This document shows, piece after piece, positions 1-9,700 of a DNA stretch of 64,000 bases; position 1 is the stretch's first letter, and each line of letters opens with the position of its first letter. Location: positions 1 to 64,000 of the forward strand of contig JBAIAA010000019.1 in the NCBI GenBank assembly GCA_037893245.1, read 5' to 3'. The DNA is from Crossaster papposus (taxonomy: Eukaryota; Echinodermata; Asteroidea; Velatida; Solasteridae). The notes below the pieces were generated by a model. The model saw nothing but the letters and a program-made list of their open reading frames with translations. It was not told where the DNA came from and made no database searches. The position numbers and the translations under genes were made by a program.

Positions 1-704
1 CTCCCATTTCACGACAAACGCCCTTCCTAACACCGCTCAAAGCAGCCTCCCCGCCCCTGAAAATGATGAAAACCCGAACCCAGTCGCCTTTGAATAACAA
101 CTCATCTGTATTTCCTGCCCTTCCGTCCCCGAAACCAAACCCTTCACCTATACCCAAGCCCCTATCCCCACCACCTGTGCCCAACCCCCCATCCCCAACG
201 CCCGCGACCAAATCCCCCTCTGCTGTTAAATCACCCCCTTTACCCACCCGCAGTACAAAACCCTCCCTATCTTTGTCCGATTCTTCCAAATTGACTCCTG
301 CTCCTTCAACTATCCCTATACTAGATATTTCTCAATCTCAACCCATCCAAACAGTGAAACTCACTCCAAACCCAATACCCACTCAATCCCCCTTGGTACC
401 TATGATTACATCTCCCTCTAATGACCCTGATACCGACTCGACTACATGGGAGGACTCTCAGACGGACGGCGATGAACCGTTCTCTGAGAGTGTTCTTACA
501 GAAAGGGGCCCGCTTTCTCACAGCCAGATCCTCACTTTCCTGTCCTCTGTCAAGGGCAGAAAAAAACCTTTGCAGGTTGCCCGTAAATACACGGGTAATC
601 TGCAGGGTCTGGCAAAACAACTTGGACCCCTGCGGACTCACCCAGGAGTCTCCAAAAGTATGCAGCAGAGACTGGTGAAACTTGTAAGGACTCTACAGAA
701 ATAA
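1..704 (+). CDS. LINE ORF1 protein, C-terminal part
   Basis: The reading frame is open from the left edge (first full codon at 3) to the TAA at 702-704; the Met at 63 is probably internal. The visible part is extremely Pro/Ser/Thr-rich for ~130 residues, followed by an acidic patch and a basic C-terminal stretch (motifs KGRKKP and RLVKLVRTLQK at the end). LINE ORF1 proteins usually bind the element RNA. Any zinc knuckle or RRM would lie upstream of the window and is not seen. It ends 13 bases before ORF2, the usual bicistronic layout. Function is inferred from position, not from a recognised domain. Confidence 0.7.
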   Translation, partial: PISRQTPFLTPLKAASPPLKMMKTRTQSPLNNNSSVFPALPSPKPNPSPIPKPLSPPPVPNPPSPTPATKSPSAVKSPPLPTRSTKPSLSLSDSSKLTPAPSTIPILDISQSQPIQTVKLTPNPIPTQSPLVPMITSPSNDPDTDSTTWEDSQTDGDEPFSESVLTERGPLSHSQILTFLSSVKGRKKPLQVARKYTGNLQGLAKQLGPLRTHPGVSKSMQQRLVKLVRTLQK

Positions 705-717
705 ACTTGTTTTCATC

Positions 718-3700
718 ATGTATGTTTTATTAATCCTTGCGATGATACTGTCGTTGGTTACCCTCAACACTGGAGGGTGTACGACCGCATTGAAAAATGC
801 ATCTATTAAAACATATGTAGAAAACCTCTGCAATTACCCTGACATTCTATTTCTTCAAGAAACCCACTACCTTGATGTAAACAGTCCCCTGTGGAAAATG
901 TGGTCGTACACCCCCCTTTGTGCCCCAAGCCCCATCCGTGGGTCGGGAATAACGACCTTAGTCAAAAACAAAAACATTGATATTGTGAACTCTGGAATTA
1001 TTTCAGACGGGCATATCCTTTTCACCAAGATCAGAGATAATAACACCTTTTTCTATCTGTACAATTTTCTTATCCCACAAAACGATAAACACGCCCTTGG
1101 TGCCATCCAGTCCTTTCGTGAGCATTGTGCTCAGCTTGCCGACGACGGTATCATCGTCATCGGTGGTGACTTCAATTGTACAGAAGACCCTATCGTTGAC
1201 CGTCTGCGTATGCCGATTGAGCACCGACCCAGAGTCTCCAATGCCCTCAGCGACGCGGTGAGTGCACTATCGTTGCGTGATGTCTGGCGCGGTCTCAACC
1301 CGGGTAAACAAACATTCACTTGGTTCAGAAACAATCCCTCGTCTCAGTCTGGCTCGTCTCGAGCCCGACTTGATCGTTTTTATGTCCCACCCAATATTTT
1401 TTCTTCCATTTACTCCTCCAAAATCATTCCCTGTACTCTTTCTGATCACTCTGCTGTTTATTTTCAAATTAAGCTTCCCTCTAGTAGCCAGAGGGGCAGC
1501 GCCTACTGGCATTTCAACAACTCTCTCCTTTCCGATAACTCTTATAAAGAAATAATAAAGAACTTCTGGGCCAATTGGCAACACCAAAAGAACGATTTTT
1601 CCGATCTCCTGTTGTGGTGGGACATCGGCAAGTCTCACATTAAATCAATAACTCAAAAATATAGCCAAAAAATTGCTAACGAAAGACGAGGGGTTGTTTC
1701 TGAACTGAACAAAAAAATCGAACGGTTACAGTCTGCGCCAGATCTCACGCCTCAGGCTAAAGAGGTCCTAAAAGAACAAACGAACAGCTTAAATCAACAT
1801 CTTAAAAATAAAGCTAGAGGCGCCCTCGTCAGATCGCGTTTTCAACACATCAATGAAACTGACTCCTGTACTTCCTACTTTTTTAATCTAGAAAAAAGCA
1901 ATTCGATTTCTAAATCCATCAGTAAAATTCGTCTCCCCTCTGGTATAATCTCTGAAGACTCTGCTGAAATTAAAGCTCATATCCATGCTTTTTATCAAGA
2001 TCTGTACAGTCGAGTCCCGACTGACGAGAGCGCCTTTAATTTAATTACTGAGGACCTCAACAGGCTTGAGTCCCAAGATTCAGAGGACCTTGATTGTCCT
2101 CTGTCTCTTGAGGAACTTGATCTTGCTGTCGAGCAACTTGGCTTGAATAAATCCCCCGGTCTCGATGGACTAAGTTCTGAATTTTTCCAGTGTTTCTGGC
2201 CCCTTTTAAAAAATGATTTGTTTTCCGTTCTCAATGCTTCTTTCGTTTCTGGTTCTCTACCCCGTTCCTTTTCTCGTGCAGTTATTACTTTAATTCCCAA
2301 GAAGGGAGACCTTGCCGACATTGCAAATTGGCGCCCAGTCTCCCTTCTGAATACGGATTACAAAATTTATGCCAGGTTGCTCGCCAGCAGGCTCAAACAG
2401 TGCATTCACAGCGTCGTGCACGAAGACCAAACGTATTGTGTACCGGGGCGTTCGATCTTCGATAATATAAACTTAATACGAGACGTTTTGATGTTCGCTA
2501 ACCTAAACGACGCCCCGTTAGCCGTGGTCAGTCTAGATCAGAAGAAGGCGTTTGACAATGTCGACCACGGCTATCTAATAAACACAATGAGGGCAATGGG
2601 CTTTGGGGAGTATTTTCTCCGTCACTTAAAACTTTTGTACACCGCTTCTGAGAGCTTAGTCAAGGTGGGTGGCTCCTTGACGTCGCCCTTCTCTTTTGAG
2701 AAGGGTATAAGGCAGGGGTGCCCGCTCTCGGGACTACTGTACTCGATTGCTATAGAACCTCTCTTGCACAAACTTCGCTGCAACATAAATATTAACAGTT
2801 TTAAACTTCCCAATACCGAGAAATACTGCTCAGTATCGGCATACGCGGATGACGTGTCCGTGTTCGTCACCTCCGATGCGGGTTTCGCCGCGGTCGAGGA
2901 GACTTATGTTCTCTTTAGCCGCGCTTCTGCTGCTTGCTTGAATACAAGAAAATCCCAAGGGCTATGGGCTGGTTCGTGGACCAGACGGGTCGATCGGCCC
3001 CTCGGTTTCGTGTGGAACAGCGAGGGGCTTGAGTTCCTTGGAGTTCATCTGGGAAACACATCCAGTTATCACCAATTAAACTGGAAAAAATGTATTGACA
3101 AACTTAACAAAACTCTTACCTCCTGGAAAAATTTATCTCTTTCCCTTTCCCTCAAAGGTCGAATCCTTATTGCAAACCAATTAGCTGCTTCCAAAACGTT
3201 TCATTCTCTTGCCACCCTACCTCCCCCTGACCACATCCTAGATGAGCTCCAACGGCTCCTAATAGATTTCGTCTGGTCCACGGAAAAACACCTGCTTAAG
3301 AGACGACTTTTGTTTCAAAAACCCGATAAAGGGGGCCTTGGTTTAAGTTGCCTCCAAGCACGCACCCTCACGTACAGATTCACTCGCATACAAGGGTTTT
3401 TAAACAATAACTCACACCCCTCGTATTGCCTCCTCTCACATTTTCTACAAAACTATCAAAATTTACATTTTGATTTTCAGCTATTTTTTATTAAAACTAA
3501 CCCAATTTTCCATGGTGGCATTCCAACTTTTTACAGTGAAGTGTTGCGTGCTTGGGCGGCCTCCGGAGCTCAAGTTATAATAACACACGATAACTTAAGT
3601 CACGTGTTAAATGTTCCCATTAACAGTTGTGTTTTTAGTTCTCTTGCAGCTGACGATGAACCAGACTGGGCGCGACTCCTTGCATGCGGAATCAAATCAA

Positions 3701-4608
3701 TTCGTCACATTCTGCATCCTGAAAGTGGGCGTTGGCTCGACGCCGATGACATCATTCAACCCACGTGCCGAACACGCCCACTCTCCACACGTCTTCTCAA
3801 CAATCATCTCCTTCGTTTTCGTTCTGCCGCTGCCCGTCTGTTTCCCAATGTCTTCAATCGTTGTGGCCTCGTCAATTTCTTTTCTCCATCTGTTAACATG
3901 TTTCCTAAGCCAGATCCGCCCCTCGGAATTAAGATCACGACTAACGTCAATGGAATCTCAGCACCATCCAGAGAAATTTATCATCACATCAACCGCAACA
4001 TCAACGAACTCCCAGAAGATGGACGAACGCACTGGCACGACGTCGGCTTCCTGGATAAACCCAACGAAATCAACTGGAAGGAAGCATACGAACTGCCCTC
4101 TTCAAAGAAGGAAGGCGATGTACAATTTAAACTCTTTCATAACGTTCTCCCGTCGTTGCCAGTGCTTCATCACATCAACTCAAACATTAACCCAGAATGC
4201 GGATGGTGCGGGGAGAGGGGCACGATCCAGCACATGTTCATCCTATGTCCGTCTATTCAACCAGCCCTTACGCTCCTACATACTCTCATCGGCCGTCTCC
4301 TTCCCGATCTCCTCCTCAACTTCAACATCTACTGGTCTTTGATTCCGCATGCCGGGAGACGCGACAAGCAAGCTGTGCGTCTTGCTAACTACCTCATCGT
4401 CAGCTGCAAGAATGTAATTTATTATTTATACAGAACTGGTAAATTTGTCAATCCTCGTGTTATATGGACACAACGTTTAAAACACAAAATGTTATTTAAT
4501 TTCTACTACTACAAACTTAACGATAACTTATACAGATTTGATCAAAAATGGGGAATAAATAACGCTTTAATTACGGTTGTGAATGGCGAACTGACATGGC
4601 ATATATAA
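718..4608 (+). CDS. LINE ORF2: AP-endonuclease and reverse transcriptase
   Basis: A 1296-residue polyprotein that nicks target DNA and copies the element RNA (target-primed reverse transcription). The N-terminal exonuclease-endonuclease-phosphatase domain shows LVTLNTGG (~13), LQETHY (~46), GGDFNC (~148), LDRFYVP (~217) and SDHSAVYF (~242), which are its metal and catalytic motifs. The RT domain shows SPGLDGLSSEFF (~478), LIPKKGD with NWRPVSLLN (~524-540), DQKKAFDNVDH (~606), GIRQGCPLSGLLYS (~662) and the catalytic YADD (~708). A CGWCGERGTIQHMFILC knuckle (Cys-Cys-His-Cys) lies near residue 1160, as in Tx1-type elements. The first ATG (718) is taken as start; a second at 742 also precedes the first motif. 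No frameshift or stop: possibly still functional. Confidence 0.93.
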   Translation: MYVLLILAMILSLVTLNTGGCTTALKNASIKTYVENLCNYPDILFLQETHYLDVNSPLWKMWSYTPLCAPSPIRGSGITTLVKNKNIDIVNSGIISDGHILFTKIRDNNTFFYLYNFLIPQNDKHALGAIQSFREHCAQLADDGIIVIGGDFNCTEDPIVDRLRMPIEHRPRVSNALSDAVSALSLRDVWRGLNPGKQTFTWFRNNPSSQSGSSRARLDRFYVPPNIFSSIYSSKIIPCTLSDHSAVYFQIKLPSSSQRGSAYWHFNNSLLSDNSYKEIIKNFWANWQHQKNDFSDLLLWWDIGKSHIKSITQKYSQKIANERRGVVSELNKKIERLQSAPDLTPQAKEVLKEQTNSLNQHLKNKARGALVRSRFQHINETDSCTSYFFNLEKSNSISKSISKIRLPSGIISEDSAEIKAHIHAFYQDLYSRVPTDESAFNLITEDLNRLESQDSEDLDCPLSLEELDLAVEQLGLNKSPGLDGLSSEFFQCFWPLLKNDLFSVLNASFVSGSLPRSFSRAVITLIPKKGDLADIANWRPVSLLNTDYKIYARLLASRLKQCIHSVVHEDQTYCVPGRSIFDNINLIRDVLMFANLNDAPLAVVSLDQKKAFDNVDHGYLINTMRAMGFGEYFLRHLKLLYTASESLVKVGGSLTSPFSFEKGIRQGCPLSGLLYSIAIEPLLHKLRCNININSFKLPNTEKYCSVSAYADDVSVFVTSDAGFAAVEETYVLFSRASAACLNTRKSQGLWAGSWTRRVDRPLGFVWNSEGLEFLGVHLGNTSSYHQLNWKKCIDKLNKTLTSWKNLSLSLSLKGRILIANQLAASKTFHSLATLPPPDHILDELQRLLIDFVWSTEKHLLKRRLLFQKPDKGGLGLSCLQARTLTYRFTRIQGFLNNNSHPSYCLLSHFLQNYQNLHFDFQLFFIKTNPIFHGGIPTFYSEVLRAWAASGAQVIITHDNLSHVLNVPINSCVFSSLAADDEPDWARLLACGIKSIRHILHPESGRWLDADDIIQPTCRTRPLSTRLLNNHLLRFRSAAARLFPNVFNRCGLVNFFSPSVNMFPKPDPPLGIKITTNVNGISAPSREIYHHINRNINELPEDGRTHWHDVGFLDKPNEINWKEAYELPSSKKEGDVQFKLFHNVLPSLPVLHHINSNINPECGWCGERGTIQHMFILCPSIQPALTLLHTLIGRLLPDLLLNFNIYWSLIPHAGRRDKQAVRLANYLIVSCKNVIYYLYRTGKFVNPRVIWTQRLKHKMLFNFYYYKLNDNLYRFDQKWGINNALITVVNGELTWHI

Positions 4609-4778
4609 ACCGCATTAATATCCTATACAATATGTAATAGTTATTATTTTTTCCAATGTGCAATAATTATATTCTTTGGATTGGATTATTTGTTCAATTG
4701 TATTTGCTCTTTAACTGAATTCAATATGTATTTATTTGGTTAATTGTTCATACAACGACATGTCTGGAAATGATCTGA

Positions 4779-4812
4779 AATAAAGGTTTAATTTGAAAAG
4801 TCAAAAAAAAAG

Positions 4813-4860
<48 letters not shown>
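4779..4860 (+). terminator. LINE poly(A) signal, A-run and (TTTC)n tail
   Basis: AATAAA at 4779-4784 is followed by a 9-A run and ~12 uninterrupted TTTC units. This fits the 3' terminus of the LINE; the perfect microsatellite may have grown from a tail-associated seed. Confidence 0.75.
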
Positions 4861-4861
<1 letters not shown>

Positions 4862-5990
4862 GTGCAAACGCTCACAAAAATATCTGCCAAATTCAATATC
4901 TGCCAAATTCTTTGACCGATTTCAACCAAATTTGGACAGGATCTTCCTTGACCCGAGTTCTATCTGTAGTAATCAGCAGGTGTGGTCAAGCGTCACCTAG
5001 TGGTCACTAGTGGTCATTTTCTTTAAAAGTACAAAATGCTACTTCTTCCACAGTCTTGGTCCAATTATTGTCAAACTTGGCCAGTTACATCTCTGGACCA
5101 TGCCTACTAAAAGTTGTTCACAGAATTTGGCCAGTGGTCACCAGATGGTCAGTAGGGGTCATTTTCATCAAAATTAGGAAATGCTGCTTCTCCCAAAGTT
5201 TTGATCCAATTCATGTCAAACTTGGTCAGTTATATCTCTGGACCAAGCCTCATATAGGGTGTACACCGATAATTTGGCCAATGGTCACCTAATGGTCAGC
5301 AGGGGTCATTTTCTTTAAAATTACGAAATGCTTCTTCTCCCACAGTCTTGGTCCAATTAATTTGGCCAATGGTCACCTAATGGTCAGTAGGGTCAGAATT
5401 TGACCATTGGTCACCTAATGGTCAGTAGGGGTCATTTTCCTTTCAAAATAACGAAATGCTTCTCCCACAGCCTTGATTTAATTAACTCGTAAAAATTGTT
5501 CACAGAATTTGGCCAGTGGTCACCTAATGGTCAGCAGGGGTCATTTTCTTCAAAATTACGAAATGCTTCTTCTCCCACAGTCTTGGTTTAATTAATTTGG
5601 CCAATGGTCACCTAATGGTCAGTAGGGGTCAAAATTTGGCCATTGGTCACCTAATGGTGGTCAGTAGGGGTAATTTTCTTTTCAAAATAACGAAATGATT
5701 CTCCCACAGCCTTGATCTAATTAACTCGTAAAAGTTGTTCACAGAATTTGACCAGTGGTCACCTAATGGTCAGTAGGGGTCATTTTTTTGTCAAAATAAC
5801 GAAATGCTTTTCCCACAGCCTTGATCTAATTAATTTGGCCACTGGTCAACTAATGGTCAGTAGAGGTCATTATATTGAAGCATATCAAATGTATTTTCTT
5901 CTATATTCTTGGGCCGATTTCAGTCAAACTTGGTTAGATGCTTTTGCAATTTGCGAGGCGGTTCACACAAGCCTTACAAAAGACTATTTA
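4861..5990. repeat. Degenerate ~142-bp tandem array with shortened units
   Basis: Recurring blocks are GGTCACCTAATGGTCAG, GGGGTCATTTTC, ACGAAATGCTTCTTCTCCCA and CAGTCTTGGTCCAATT. The first units repeat about every 142 bp (the GGTCATTTTC block at ~5011, ~5156 and ~5300). From ~5340 on, the units lose the middle part and shrink to ~70-120 bp. No ORF is conserved between units. It directly follows the LINE tail and I see no gene in it. Confidence 0.8.
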
Positions 5991-6019
5991 GGCTGATATC
6001 CGTGCTTCCTGAAGCACAT

Positions 6020-6190
6020 TAGCTCTAGTTACACCTTTTTGTAGAGCCGGCCACATATAAGTCGCACAAAATAGTAATATATACATGGTTAGAAAGTCCA
6101 GGATATAAGCTTTAATTTGGTACATAGTACAGTTCCATAGCCCCTCTCGTTCCGGTGATATGACATTTGTGCGTATTATTAGCGTATAAT
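6020..6190. mobile_element. Fragment of the TGTGACC-type TIR element family
   Basis: Shares the family core (GAAAGTCCAGGATATAAGC, TTTGGTACAT, CCATAGCCCCTC, GATATGACA) and a rearranged TIR (TTTTTGTAGAGCCGGCCACA at ~6027) with the complete copies at 38291-38720 and 47051-47460. Truncated; no intact TIR pair. Confidence 0.65.
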
Positions 6191-6611
6191 CCATTACAGT
6201 GAGGAATTAATACTAGCATCAAGGGCCTAACCCTAACCCTGCTAGACCCAGCACAGTGCATCAGGTGAAAAAGTCTGGTGCACTTTGAGGCATTCAGCTG
6301 TCAACACCAGAGCATTAAACAACCACAGTCTATTGAGAGCTAATCCCGTTGAACAATGCCAGAGATAACCTTAGCCAGAGATGGATTCTGCTGCGTTGGG
6401 TGACCAAAGACTCTGAGGCAGTTTGACCTTGAGATTTCTGACCTGATGGATCTTGCTGCGCCGGGCAGGGTTGTCGCTTTGACAAATGATGCACATTGCT
6501 GGAATACGTGTACCTTGAAGGGTAATTTACATGTACGTGGTCCCGAGATCTAAGGTACTTTTGTACTTTGGTTGTTATTTCAATATCCTTTGAATTTTGC
6601 TGAATTCACAG
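6191..6611. other. Intron or upstream sequence, no recognisable gene
   Basis: Unique-looking sequence with two CCCTAACCCT blocks near 6227. I looked here for the first half of the Rab11-FIP C2 domain and did not find it. Presumably intron, with the upstream exons left of the window or left of the LINE. Confidence 0.4.
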
Positions 6612-6740
6612 TGTATTAACTACAGAAGACTCCAGCGTCGAGCTGCTCGTTTACCACAGGGGCAAGTTGTTGGACATCTTCCTTGGCACGCTCACCATCC
6701 CTGTGAGAAGACCACACGAATCGCGCACTGCCATTACAAA
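6612..6740 (+). CDS. Rab11-FIP-like exon: middle of C2 domain
   Basis: Acceptor TTCACAG/T at 6611 (an alternative AG lies at 6625); donor AAA/GTAAGT at 6741. Encodes VLTTEDSSVELLVYHRGKLL and onward to TAITK, ending in phase 2, which fits the next exon exactly. Confidence 0.7.
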
Positions 6741-9700
6741 GTAAGTAACATCACACACAAAGTAGCCTTGATCCAAGGCCAAAAATTACTCCTTGTACAT
6801 TCAGATCTTCGTAAAAACAAAGTATTATAGAAAAACAAACTTGATCGCATGTAAAAGTTCTATAGCTGGTGCCCGGAAGCGCCCGGAAGCGCCCGGAAGC
6901 GCCCGGGAGCGCCCGGGAGTGCCCGGAAGCGCCCGGAAGCTTAATCGTGACCTTTGTGCGTGAGACTATCGTTCTCTTGATCCCAGGTGGTACAAGCTTC
7001 AACATCGACCGGGGAAATCTAAGAAGGAGCACAAGGATCGCGGTGAGATTGAAGTTACGTTAGAGGTCACAGTCGACGTGACAGATGCGACAGGTGGAGG
7101 GAGTACAAAGACGAAAAGGTCATCCTCGCTCTCCAAGGCAACCGGTACTTGAAGCACGCTCTAAATGCTGCCTTTTTCTACTGTGTCCCAAGTTACTTAC
7201 CCTAGGAATGGCCATGATGTTATTCTTGCAGACACGGCCAGTAACAGGGCCAAGTTCGATCAAGGAACTATAGTTAACTAGTGGTTTAGTTCGTGATGTC
7301 ATTAGGGCATGCGCACTGAAGTTGAAGTGCAAACGACTCTAGTCGAACTATTGACCATTAACTGCCAAACTGGTCCTCTCTGTACTGTGCTATTAAAGTG
7401 GCTACTGGTTACCATCGATGTGACCAACCGCGATAGGCTGGTCGAGAATAGTCGACTAGACTAGTCCAACCATCGTCGACTAGTCTGAGTTCGATCAGAG
7501 TTAGTCAAACTATAGTTAACTATAGTCCTTGATCGAACTTGGCCAAGCATGCAATTTCAACAAAAGTTGTCCAAAATCACTTCCTCGGTCCCAATTCACA
7601 TCGACTGATGTGATTTTGCATTTTTACAAGCTGCTTGTAACCTGTTTATCCGTCATCTGTTTTGAATTCGGGAAAATCTTTGCGTGCTTGAATTGTACGT
7701 CGTCCGAAACGAACTGGTTAATTAACCAGTTCGCGCCGGATGACGGATATAAACGCAAAGTTTTCACCAGATTTAAAACGGATGACGCATAAACACGCCA
7801 CGAGCAAGGCCTAGAAATGTCTGTCAACTACGAGCAAGGCCGGAAATGCGTGGGTGTGCTTCCCGGTACTATCGGCCTGAACTTGCCCCGAATCGAGTTT
7901 CGTTCCAACTAATCCTGCGCTTCGGCTCGGTGATGTTAAAATAATCCCGGCGCGAACTGGTTAACAATCTCATTCCTGACTAGATCAAAAACAATTCTTG
8001 ACTTGTAATTGCCGTCTTCCGTCATATTACAGGGTCGAAGAGCAAGTTAAAAGCCCCTGATTTGAAAAGCCACATAGCAGCTGACAAGGACGACAGCCCA
8101 GTGCCGGAGTTTATCGGCGGAAGGGAGAAGTCCGACTCTAATGACAGTGGAAGGGTAACCTTTCAAAACACGCTTCCCCTCCCCCAACTTTTTGTGTGAA
8201 ATTCGCAAGAAAAGGCAGACATTTGTGTTGTTAAAATGTAGGACGCTGATATGTGATTGAGATGTAAGATGTGTGATGCGTTGCGACAGACTTGCGATAG
8301 ACTTGCGACTGGCTTGCGACTGGCTTGCGACTGACTTGCGACTGACTTGCGACCAGCTTACGACCGGCCTGCATGGCTTAATATAAAGAATGCTAGGTAC
8401 AGCCTACGACCTCAAAACAATGCCTCCTCTAAAATCAGGTGGCACTTTTTGCCATTCATCCTCAATCCTCCAAAATCCTCCAAACCTGCAAGGAGGATTT
8501 TGGAAGTTTGAAAAGGGTAAGATCGAGATTCCAACGTCAGTTTTATTCTAATTTTTTTCTCAAGCAGGCGTCAGACTCCATTGCGTCGGAGAGCCCAGTC
8601 TCGGAGAGGCGGCTATCCCACAATGCACCTGAATGCTATGGCTCGCAAGAGTCCGTTGGCAGTAGCGGGTCTCAGTCTAAAGATAAGAAAGGAGGGCTCC
8701 GGAGAAGAATGAAGAGTGCTATTGGCACGTTGAAAAGAGACAAGGTACGATAAACAAGTTTGTGAGTGACTTCACGACTTTTTGATAACTTTAACTTTAG
8801 CTTTACAATATCTAACCATTCTGCCAAGTGAAGCAAAATTTGCGTAATGTCTTATTGCCAAGATTGCATTGTTAGGTTTGGTATGCTTTCTAGTGCGAGA
8901 GCCTAGGGTTAGGGTTAACTACTAATCCTGTGTGCAGTTGTTGAAGTTTGTTAGGTTTGGTATGCTTTCTAGTGCGAGAGCCTAGGGTTAGGGTTAACTA
9001 CTGGACCTGTGTGAGTTGTTGAAGTTTGTTAAGTTTGGTATGCTTTCTAGTGCGAGAGCCTAGGAGGTTAGGGTTAACTACTGGACCTGTGTGCAGTTGT
9101 TGAAGTTTGTTAGGTTTGGTATGCTTTCTAGTGCGAGAGCCTGGGGGTTAGGGTTAACTACTGGACCTGTGTGCAGTTGTTGAAGTTTTTTAGGTTTGAT
9201 ATGCTTTCTTGTGCGAGAGCCTAGGGGGTTAGGGTTAACTACTGGACCTGTGTGCAGTTATTGAAGTTTGTTAGGTTTGGTATGCTTTTAAGTGCGAGAG
9301 CCTGGGGGGTTAGGGTTAACTGCTGAACCTGTGTGCAGTTGTTGAAGCATGTTAGGTTTGGTATGCTTTCTAGTGTGAGAGCCTAGGGGGTTAGGGTTAA
9401 CTACTGAACCTGTGTGCAGTTGTTGAAGTTTGTTAGGTTTGGTATGCTTTCTAGTGAGAGAGCCTAGGGGGTTAGGGTTAACTACTGAACCTGTGTGCAG
9501 TTGTTGAAGTTTGTTAGGTTTGATATGCTTTCTAGTGCGAGAGCCTAGGGGGTAAGGGTTAACTACTGAACCTGTGTGCAGTTGTTGAAGCATGTTAGGT
9601 TTGGTATGCTTTCTAGTGTGAGAGCCTAGGGGGTTAGGGTTAACTACTGAACCTGTGTGCAGTTGTTGAAGTTTGTTAGGTTTGGTATGCTTTCTAGTGC

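Larger units (their letters stand above)
1..4860 (+). mobile_element. L1/Tx1-like LINE retrotransposon, 5' end outside window
   Basis: A non-LTR retrotransposon with two consecutive ORFs on the plus strand (ORF1 to 704, ORF2 718-4608), a ~190-bp 3' UTR with AATAAA at 4779, a short A-run at 4803-4811 and a (TTTC)n tail at 4813-4860. The 5' UTR and the start of ORF1 lie left of the window, so target-site duplications cannot be checked. The AP-endonuclease plus reverse transcriptase order in ORF2 and the Cys/His knuckle near its C-terminus fit the L1 superclade, most like Tx1. ORF2 has no internal stop, so the insertion is probably young. Clade assignment is by motif only. Confidence 0.9.

Noticed and set aside
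6227..6242. Telomere end (CCCTAACCCT)
   Set aside because: Only two units, interstitial, with normal sequence on both sides.
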